This document shows positions 5,982 through 6,365 of a stretch of 6,365 nucleotides of DNA, one piece after another. The stretch comes from Candidatus Stygibacter frigidus (GTDB lineage Bacteria; Cloacimonadota; Cloacimonadia; Cloacimonadales; TCS61). Numbering within the stretch: position 1 is the stretch's first letter; every line of letters begins with the position of its first letter. The DNA is taken from NCBI GenBank assembly GCA_030765325.1, contig JAVCCT010000358.1, positions 1 to 6,365 of the forward strand, in the 5' to 3' direction. The translations under genes were made by a program, and so were the position numbers. The notes beneath the pieces are model-generated. The model saw only the letters and a program-made list of their open reading frames with translations, ran no database searches and was not told the origin of the DNA.

Positions 5982-5996
5982 TCAGCCAAGGGCTGA
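5982..5996 (+). other. Perfect 6-bp hairpin downstream of the lipoprotein stop
   Basis: TCAGCC (5982-5987) and GGCTGA (5991-5996) pair across a 3-nt loop, 46 bases after the stop codon. No T-run follows, so it is a poor intrinsic terminator. It may instead be a leftover of the REP small hairpin (GGCTGACA is shared with the inverted REP), or a structure of the kind found after DGR variable regions. I cannot choose between these. Confidence 0.4.
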
Positions 5997-6110
5997 CAAG
6001 ATTGGGATAGATTGATAGATTTCTGGGAGTTTTATGATTATGATCTGGGTAGTAGTTTTATGCGAATGGCGTCGCACACAGCGACACGGTCGATGTACTC
6101 CGAAAGTGGA
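5984..6110 (+). repeat. Decayed, partly deleted REPIN-like unit
   Basis: In order it contains GGCTGACA (5991-5998, as in the inverted REP), TGATAGATTTCTGG (6013-6026, identical to the inter-unit spacer at 1838-1851), a middle part TTTTATG...GATCTGGGT (as in units 2-4), and a diverged inverted REP. The REP has a small stem GCGA (6062-6065) with TCGC (6072-6075), then ACAGCGA (6078-6084) and TCGATGT (6090-6096) with one G-A mismatch, ending TGTACTCC. The forward REP that should follow the spacer is missing, so the copy is a deletion derivative. It shows the family also lies on the far side of the lipoprotein gene. Confidence 0.75.
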
Positions 6111-6223
6111 CGTTGGTTATCGGAAGTGATTTATGGTAATCTGGAGTGAGGGAATGAGGGATTGATGGAGAGAAGACTCGAAAAAGAGAAATATAAAAGA
6201 TAGAAAGATTTGGAGAGTGATCG

Positions 6224-6365
6224 ATGAAAATTGAAAACCTTTTGGAAATTATTGATAAAGGTGAGAGTATTGAGGAAGAATTCAAGGAATGCCGTGAGGA
6301 TTTGAGCAGGGAAGTATTTAAAAGTGTGTGTTCCTTTTTGAATACTAAGGGTGGTCATTTGTTTA
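6224..6365 (+). CDS. AlbA_2 (Schlafen-like) DNA-binding-domain protein, N-terminal part
   Basis: The open frame runs off the right edge after 47 codons: MKIENLLEIIDKGESIEEEF, then KECREDLSREVFKSVCSF, then LNTKGGHLF. The pattern 'GES..~EFKe~...~.~.k.vcaFlNTkGGhL~' is the start of the AlbA_2 domain, often annotated as a putative DNA-binding or RecG-like ATP-binding protein and usually 200-500 residues. These proteins are commonly transcriptional regulators or parts of defence and accessory regions; nothing here tells which. The start is supported by GGAGAG at 6212-6217, six bases upstream. The sequence before the start, AGATTTGGAG, is identical to the first ten bases of the REP units, so the ribosome binding site may derive from a REP remnant. 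Confidence 0.72.
   Translation, partial: MKIENLLEIIDKGESIEEEFKECREDLSREVFKSVCSFLNTKGGHLF

Noticed and set aside
5982..6000. Intrinsic terminator after the lipoprotein gene
   Set aside because: The 6-bp stem is not followed by a T-run (ACAAGATTGG follows).
6058..6358. Two 75-codon minus-strand open frames at the right end
   Set aside because: They are antisense to the REP remnant and the AlbA_2 gene, rich in F/S/L from AT-rich DNA, with no family signature.
1..6365. DGR reverse transcriptase, accessory protein or template repeat
   Set aside because: I looked for a reverse transcriptase motif and for a second A-rich copy of the GC-rich 3' tip in all intergenic regions and found none in this window.

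Overview
The window reads as chromosomal DNA from an AT-rich, Gram-negative, probably anaerobic bacterium. The evidence is a 359-residue exported family-10 glycosylhydrolase-like protein, and a large lipoprotein with a cysteine lipobox followed by the motif DNPYDP, a style common in Cloacimonadota, Bacteroidota and Fibrobacterota. A Cloacimonadota-like source is my best guess; this is an inference from protein style, not a match.

Layout. (1) Bases 1-101, minus strand: the start of a small XRE-type helix-turn-helix regulator, cut by the window edge. (2) Bases 102-320: an AT-rich divergent intergenic region with two 13-bp direct repeats. (3) Bases 321-1660: a two-gene, translationally coupled operon, made of the exported GHL10-like protein and a small S4-domain RNA-binding protein of the Hsp15/RqcP type. 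(4) Bases 1659-3070: a tandem array of ~200-bp palindromic REPIN-like units surrounding a REP-associated tyrosine transposase (RAYT). Every complete unit is an inverted pair of REP elements (GGAGTACA, a 7-bp hairpin, then a second small hairpin). (5) Bases 3137-5936: a sigma70-like promoter and a 906-residue lipoprotein with seven ~90-residue FN3-like repeats and a C-terminal FGE-sulfatase/C-type-lectin-fold domain. (6) Bases 5984-6110: a decayed, deleted copy of the REP unit, so the lipoprotein gene is bracketed by REP sequence on both sides. (7) Bases 6224-6365: the start of an AlbA_2 (Schlafen-like) DNA-binding-domain protein, cut by the window edge.

Two systems deserve attention. The first is the RAYT/REPIN locus: the hairpin stems covary between copies, the repeat supplies the stop codon of two genes, and the unit core resembles the RAYT translation start, as if the units were internally deleted relatives of the transposase-carrying element. 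The second is the last ~115 bases of the lipoprotein gene. They jump to ~58% G+C, nearly every codon ends in C or T, and the encoded segment (GGSW ... SYC ... GFRVA) has the form of a variable region of a diversity-generating retroelement (DGR) on a C-type-lectin scaffold. No reverse transcriptase or template repeat lies in this window, so the DGR reading is a hypothesis about a remote target. If it is right, the lipoprotein would be a surface-anchored stalk of FN3-like repeats presenting a diversified binding tip.
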